A DNA stretch of 64,000 bases from Halobacillus_A sp043497005. Its GTDB lineage: Bacteria; Bacillota; Bacilli; Bacillales; Halobacillaceae. Below are positions 60,397 to 64,000 of this stretch, one piece after another. The notes beneath the pieces were generated by a model. It did no database searches. It was not told the origin of the DNA and saw only the letters and a list, made by a program, of their open reading frames with translations. Both the position numbers and the translations under genes were made by a program. Numbering within the stretch: position 1 is the first letter of the stretch; the number at the start of each line of letters is the position of its first letter. The DNA lies in the NCBI RefSeq assembly GCF_043497005.1, contig NZ_JBIEKE010000002.1, forward strand, positions 496,001 to 560,000. Reading direction: 5' to 3'.

Positions 60397-61539
60397 TTAG
60401 CAGCCTAATTGACGAGCAATGACGAGGCGTTGAACTTCAGAGGTACCTTCTCCGATTTCAAGAAGCTTCGCATCTCGTAAATATCGTTCGACCTCGTACT
60501 CCTGCATGTAACCATAACCCCCATGAATTTGAATCGCCTGATTTGCTGAACGGAAGCTTGTTTCAGAAGCAAAAAGTTTGGCATAAGCTGCTTCTTTAGA
60601 GAAGTTTTTCTTCTGGTCCTTCAGCCAAGCTGCTTTTAAAACCATATTTCGAGCCAGTTCTACTTCCATCGCCATATCAGCTAGTTTAAATTGAATCGCT
60701 TGAAAGTTTGAAATCGATTGTCCAAACTGCTTTCTATCTTTAGCATAAGCTAATGCTTTATCTAGGGAAGCTTGCGCGATCCCGACGGCCAGTGCGCCGA
60801 TGGAGATACGTCCTCCATCTAACGTATACAGAAATTGTTTAAAGCCTCCAGTGGGATCACCTAAAATATTTTGTTTTGGTACACGAACATCTTCTAAAAT
60901 TATTTCTGAAGTATTTGATCCTCTCACGCCCATTTTTTCATACGGACTTGTTATCTTCATACCTGGTGTATCTTTTGGAATAATAAAAGCAGAAATGATA
61001 TTTTTCCCGTCTTCACGTTTACCAGACACCGCTGTTACTGTAATGGACCGTGCATATTCCGCGTTCGTAATCCAGCATTTTTCCCCATTGATGACGTAGT
61101 GATCTCCATTCAGCTCTGCTCGTGTTTTTGTGCCACCAGCATCTGACCCGGCATTCGGCTCGGTTAAACCAAAGGAAGCTAAACCTTCCCCTTTGGCTAA
61201 AGGAATGAGAAATTCTTGTTTCTGTTCCTCTGATCCGAAATAATAAATCGGACTTGCTCCAAGTGAAACAGCAGCTGCGTAACTTAACCCAGTTGACCCG
61301 CACACTTTCCCGATTTCTTCCACGGCTAAAGCATAAGTGACTGTATCTCCCCCAGCTCCGCCATATTCCTCTGGAAATGGAATACCGAGCAGGCCTAATT
61401 GACCCATTTCTTTAAAAATATCTTCTGGAAATTCAGCTTTGTGATCAATCTCAATTGCCCGCGGGCGTATCACTCCATCTGCGAAATCTCTCACCATTTT
61501 TCTAGTCATCTCTTGTTCTTTCGTTAACTCGAAATTCAT
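60397..61539 (-). CDS. yngJ: Acyl-CoA dehydrogenase, probable isovaleryl-CoA dehydrogenase
   Basis: 380 residues, FAD flavoprotein. FGLTEPNAGSDAGGTKTRA, CWITNAEYA, GVRGSNTSEIILEDVRVP, RKQFGQSISNFQAIQFKLADMA (in parts) and RDAKLLEIGEGTSEVQRLVIARQLG with the usual catalytic Glu. First gene of the operon, so probably the first oxidation of isovaleryl-CoA. ATG 61539 follows AGGGGGAAG. An operator and a cre site lie just upstream. Confidence 0.9.
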   Translation of the reverse strand: MNFELTKEQEMTRKMVRDFADGVIRPRAIEIDHKAEFPEDIFKEMGQLGLLGIPFPEEYGGAGGDTVTYALAVEEIGKVCGSTGLSYAAAVSLGASPIYYFGSEEQKQEFLIPLAKGEGLASFGLTEPNAGSDAGGTKTRAELNGDHYVINGEKCWITNAEYARSITVTAVSGKREDGKNIISAFIIPKDTPGMKITSPYEKMGVRGSNTSEIILEDVRVPKQNILGDPTGGFKQFLYTLDGGRISIGALAVGIAQASLDKALAYAKDRKQFGQSISNFQAIQFKLADMAMEVELARNMVLKAAWLKDQKKNFSKEAAYAKLFASETSFRSANQAIQIHGGYGYMQEYEVERYLRDAKLLEIGEGTSEVQRLVIARQLGC

Positions 61540-61560
61540 AAAGCTTCCCCCTCGTTTAAA

Positions 61561-61576
61561 GACCGACTGGTTGGTC
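61561..61576 (-). promoter_or_regulatory. TetR-type operator before yngJ
   Basis: GACCGACTGGTTGGTC, an imperfect 16-bp palindrome (GACC-AC-tg-GT-GGTC), 22 bases upstream of the yngJ start. The form is typical of TetR-family operators, and a TetR gene is directly upstream. Confidence 0.6.
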
Positions 61577-61595
61577 TGTATTGGACAGAAATAAA

Positions 61596-61609
61596 TGTAA
61601 GCGTTTACT
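61596..61609 (-). promoter_or_regulatory. CcpA cre site before the yng operon
   Basis: TGTAAGCGTTTACT fits the cre consensus TGWAARCGYTWNCW at all 14 positions. It overlaps the tetR stop codon and lies about 57 bases before yngJ, a good place for catabolite repression of leucine/acyl-CoA breakdown. Confidence 0.75.
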
Positions 61610-62237
61610 TTCCTTCGTAAAAAAAAGGGATGTGTAACATTTGATCTTGATAAAAAGCTGATTCGTTGGATGGCAGCAGTGAATGAAGTATAAGATCGAT
61701 AAACACGTCTGCAATTTCGTCAATCGAATATTCACCATCCCGCCGATACCATTTATACATCCAGTTTACCATTCCTAAAATAGCCATGCTTACAAGCGAT
61801 GGAGGCAGTTCTTTTCGAAAATGCCCAGACTGCTGTCCTTCAATAATTACTTGCAAAATTAAATTTTTAAACTCATCTCGTTTTTGCTTGATTAGCTTTT
61901 CATATTCCGGCTTTAAGTATTTACTTTCCTGATAGAAAACGGAAAGGTGAGGTTTATAGAGATCAAATACTTTCACGAAGACTCTCGTAATCTCCTGAAT
62001 TTTATCAATAGGTGAAGTGTGTGTTTTGTCAGCTCGCCTCGCTTCTTTAGACACATATGTAATGAAAGCATCGTGAATAACGAAAAGAAGCTCATCTTTA
62101 GATTGAAAGTGATGATAAAATCCGCCTTTTGACGTTTCAGAAGCCTCTACAATTTGCTTTACTGTTACGCCATGATAACCATACCGATCAAATAAACCCA
62201 GTGATTGCTCGATAATTCGGTCTCTTAAATTTAACAT
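61605..62237 (-). CDS. TetR/AcrR family regulator of the yng operon
   Basis: 210 residues. N-terminal helix-turn-helix: LFDRYGYHGVTVKQIVEASETSKGGFYHHFQSKDELL (residues about 13-49, in parts). The C-terminal part resembles regulators of acyl-CoA degradation that respond to CoA thioesters (inference). ATG 62237 lies nine bases after GAGGGG; the frame is open to TTG 62252. It precedes yngJ in the same direction and has a palindrome in its own promoter. Confidence 0.85.
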   Translation of the reverse strand: MLNLRDRIIEQSLGLFDRYGYHGVTVKQIVEASETSKGGFYHHFQSKDELLFVIHDAFITYVSKEARRADKTHTSPIDKIQEITRVFVKVFDLYKPHLSVFYQESKYLKPEYEKLIKQKRDEFKNLILQVIIEGQQSGHFRKELPPSLVSMAILGMVNWMYKWYRRDGEYSIDEIADVFIDLILHSLLPSNESAFYQDQMLHIPFFYEGK

Positions 62238-62254
62238 ACACCATCCCCTCAAAC

Positions 62255-62268
62255 TGAATATACATTCA
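62255..62268 (-). promoter_or_regulatory. Palindromic operator in the tetR promoter
   Basis: Minus strand TGAATGTATATTCA, just downstream of a TATGAT -10. Nearly the same as TGAATGTTCATTCA before the synthetase gene at 51893. Confidence 0.5.
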
Positions 62269-62323
62269 TCTTATCATAATTTTTAAAAAACACAACATTT
62301 CCCATTTTTAAAACCAATATACA

Positions 62324-62361
62324 AAAAAAGACTCTCCTTTCGAGAAAGGAAAGAGTCTTTA
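62324..62361 (-). terminator. Terminator of parC
   Basis: GACTCT-CCTTTC / GAAAGG-aa-AGAGTC, with a T run on the minus strand directly after parC. Confidence 0.88.
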
Positions 62362-62366
62362 ATTTT

Positions 62367-64000
62367 TTACGATTCATCTATCATAAATGGTTTTTCATAT
62401 TTAGGTTCAATCCATGTCTCCGTTACCTCTCCACTCTGCTCAATATCGAGTACGTAGGAGCCGTTACTATAACGGTCGTTTGCCTTAAAGTCCATAGGTT
62501 GGACAGTTAACAGTTTATCTTTTACAGTCTTGACAACAAGTGTATCTTGATTAGATACAGCTTGAACATCGACCACTTGATGAGGATTTTTCTTTAACTC
62601 CCGCAGCATAATAACGCCGCGTTTGGCTCGAGATGTCCGTTCGAATTCTTTAAGGCGCATCCTCTTCACCGCACCTCTATGGGTGGTGAGCAATAAGGAA
62701 GGATCCGTTTCTACATCAAAAACCTGGCCAGATACCACACGTTCTCCCTCTTTTAATTGAATGGCCTTAACTCCCGACGCTCGTTGTCCTACAGTATTGA
62801 CTTCTTCCTCAGAGTACCATAAGCCATACGCTTTATTAGAGGCGATAAATAAGTCGGACTGGCCATTGGTTAAATGTACATCTACGACTTCATCATCCCC
62901 TTTTAAATTAACAGCAATTAAAGGCTTGGAATGGCGTGTCGCTTGATAGAGAGTGAGTTCACTTTTCTTAACCATGCCGCTTTTCGTAAAAAACAGCAGG
63001 TACTGATCATCTTTATATTCACGAATCGGGATCGCATCGATTAAATACTCTTCCTTATCAATCGAAACGATATTAGCAATATGCTGGCCAAGATCTTTCC
63101 AGCGAATATCCGGGAGTTTATGAACAGGGAGGTACAGATATTTCCCTAGATTCGTAAATAATAAAATAGTATCAGTCGTATTAATTTCAAGCAGCCGCAG
63201 GACGTGATCGCCATCTTTTAAGGCAAGGCCTTCCCCATTAGAAGCCCCATAAGAACGTAAACTTGTCCGCTTTACATACCCATCTTTCGTTACAGATACC
63301 ACAATATCTTCGCTTGCTACAGTAACTTCTAAATCTACCTTTAATTCTTCCACCTTTTCTTGAATTCTCGTCATACGGTCATCCGCATATTTCTTTTTCA
63401 TCGAACGAAGATCCGCTTTAATGACATTGAAAAGTTTATTTTCACTCGCTAGAAGGGTTTGAAGGTACGCAATTTGCTTATTTAGCTCTTCGGCTTCTTT
63501 TTGCAGTTCTGTAATATCAGTATTCGTTAATCGGTAAAGCTGTAAAGTAACAATAGCCTCAGCTTGTTCTTCCGTAAATCCATACGCTTGGATTAACTGG
63601 TGTTTAGCATCCGCTTTATCTTTAGAAGCACGAATCGTAGCAATGACTTCATCTAAGATAGAGATCGCTTTAATTAATCCTTCGACAATATGGGCTCTTT
63701 TTTGAGCTTTGTTTAAATCAAATATGGACTGTCGGGTCACGACTTCTTTTTGGTGAGCAATGTAAGCATCCAGCATTTGAGGTAAACTCAACAGCGTTGG
63801 TTTGCGATCATAAATGGCCACCATGTTAAAGTTATACGTAATTTGCAAGTCTGTGTGCTTGTACAAGTAATTTAAGACACCTTCACTGTTTGCATCTTTC
63901 TTTAACTCGACTACAATTCTCATTCCTGTACGGTCCGTTTCATCACGCACCTCAGAAATCCCCTCAACCTTACGATCAATTCGTAACTCATCCATACGTT
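62367..64000 (-). CDS. parC: DNA topoisomerase IV subunit A, C-terminal part (5' end off the window)
   Basis: About 540 residues of the C-terminal portion are present; the breakage-reunion tyrosine region is outside. The visible part has the end of the core (LLSLPQMLDAYIAHQKEVVTRQS), the coiled coil (LTNTDITELQKEAEELNKQI) and the beta-pinwheel repeats (KDGYVKRTSLRSYGASNGEG, KSGMVKKSELTLYQATRHSKP, in parts). RSYGASN and the pinwheel style fit ParC rather than GyrA. Topo IV unlinks daughter chromosomes, fitting its place near the terminus. The frame continues past 64000. Confidence 0.9.
   Translation of the reverse strand, partial: RMDELRIDRKVEGISEVRDETDRTGMRIVVELKKDANSEGVLNYLYKHTDLQITYNFNMVAIYDRKPTLLSLPQMLDAYIAHQKEVVTRQSIFDLNKAQKRAHIVEGLIKAISILDEVIATIRASKDKADAKHQLIQAYGFTEEQAEAIVTLQLYRLTNTDITELQKEAEELNKQIAYLQTLLASENKLFNVIKADLRSMKKKYADDRMTRIQEKVEELKVDLEVTVASEDIVVSVTKDGYVKRTSLRSYGASNGEGLALKDGDHVLRLLEINTTDTILLFTNLGKYLYLPVHKLPDIRWKDLGQHIANIVSIDKEEYLIDAIPIREYKDDQYLLFFTKSGMVKKSELTLYQATRHSKPLIAVNLKGDDEVVDVHLTNGQSDLFIASNKAYGLWYSEEEVNTVGQRASGVKAIQLKEGERVVSGQVFDVETDPSLLLTTHRGAVKRMRLKEFERTSRAKRGVIMLRELKKNPHQVVDVQAVSNQDTLVVKTVKDKLLTVQPMDFKANDRYSNGSYVLDIEQSGEVTETWIEPKYEKPFMIDES

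Noticed and set aside
1..64000. CRISPR arrays, intact insertion sequences, prophage or defence islands
   Set aside because: No regularly spaced repeats, transposase, integrase or phage genes were seen.

Overview
The window looks like the chromosome of a low-GC, spore-forming Bacillaceae, probably a moderate halophile of the Halobacillus/Virgibacillus type (inference). Reasons: Bacillus subtilis gene neighbourhoods (recU-yppE, ypsA-gpsB-rnpB-rlmL, bpsA-bpsB, thyA-dfrA, sbcD-sbcC, the yngE-J operon, parC), AGGAGG ribosome sites with frequent TTG/GTG starts, sigma-A-type promoters, and a strikingly acidic lipoprotein.

Layout. 0-6.6 kb: recU start, small genes, an RND pump, cytidine deaminase, ypsA, gpsB and RNase P RNA. 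6.6-19.9 kb: rlmL, an M32 peptidase, the type III polyketide pair bpsA-bpsB, rnhA, a preQ1-riboswitch-controlled queuosine-precursor transporter, fhs, ypgQ, thyA, dfrA, mobA and the Tat translocase. 19.9-34.3 kb: sbcDC, ung, msrAB, a quinone-stress hydrolase behind an MhqR-like operator, and small metabolic genes. 34.3-47.6 kb: dynamin DynA, a SurA-like lipoprotein, Cu/Zn SOD, a cold-shock gene with a folded leader plus ydjO, an ABC-F protein, a LysM-3D exoprotein, a PadR/RTP-like winged-helix protein, an LLM oxidoreductase, CvfB and an MFS pump.

47.6-51.6 kb looks like the replication terminus. Gene polarity flips from mostly + to mostly -. A 28-bp site differing at three positions from B. 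subtilis dif (as I recall it) lies at 48901-48928. A near-identical 26-bp sequence occurs in inverted orientation at 43827 and 49159, flanking dif, and the left copy sits just upstream of the RTP-like gene. A decayed LAGLIDADG/HTH gene with an SOS-box-like promoter lies beside dif. I read this as a candidate replication-fork trap; it is the most interesting part of the window.

49.2-51.6 kb holds sqdX and sqdB, the two dedicated genes for the sulfolipid SQDG, unusual in a non-photosynthetic Firmicute. 51.9-62.2 kb is acyl-CoA metabolism: a lone acyl-CoA synthetase and a seven-gene operon for leucine/isovalerate breakdown (acyl-CoA dehydrogenase, ligase, biotin carboxylase, BCCP, HMG-CoA lyase, hydratase, carboxyltransferase) behind a TetR gene, with a cre site and TetR-type palindromes. 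The window ends inside parC. No CRISPR array, intact insertion sequence, tRNA or rRNA was seen.
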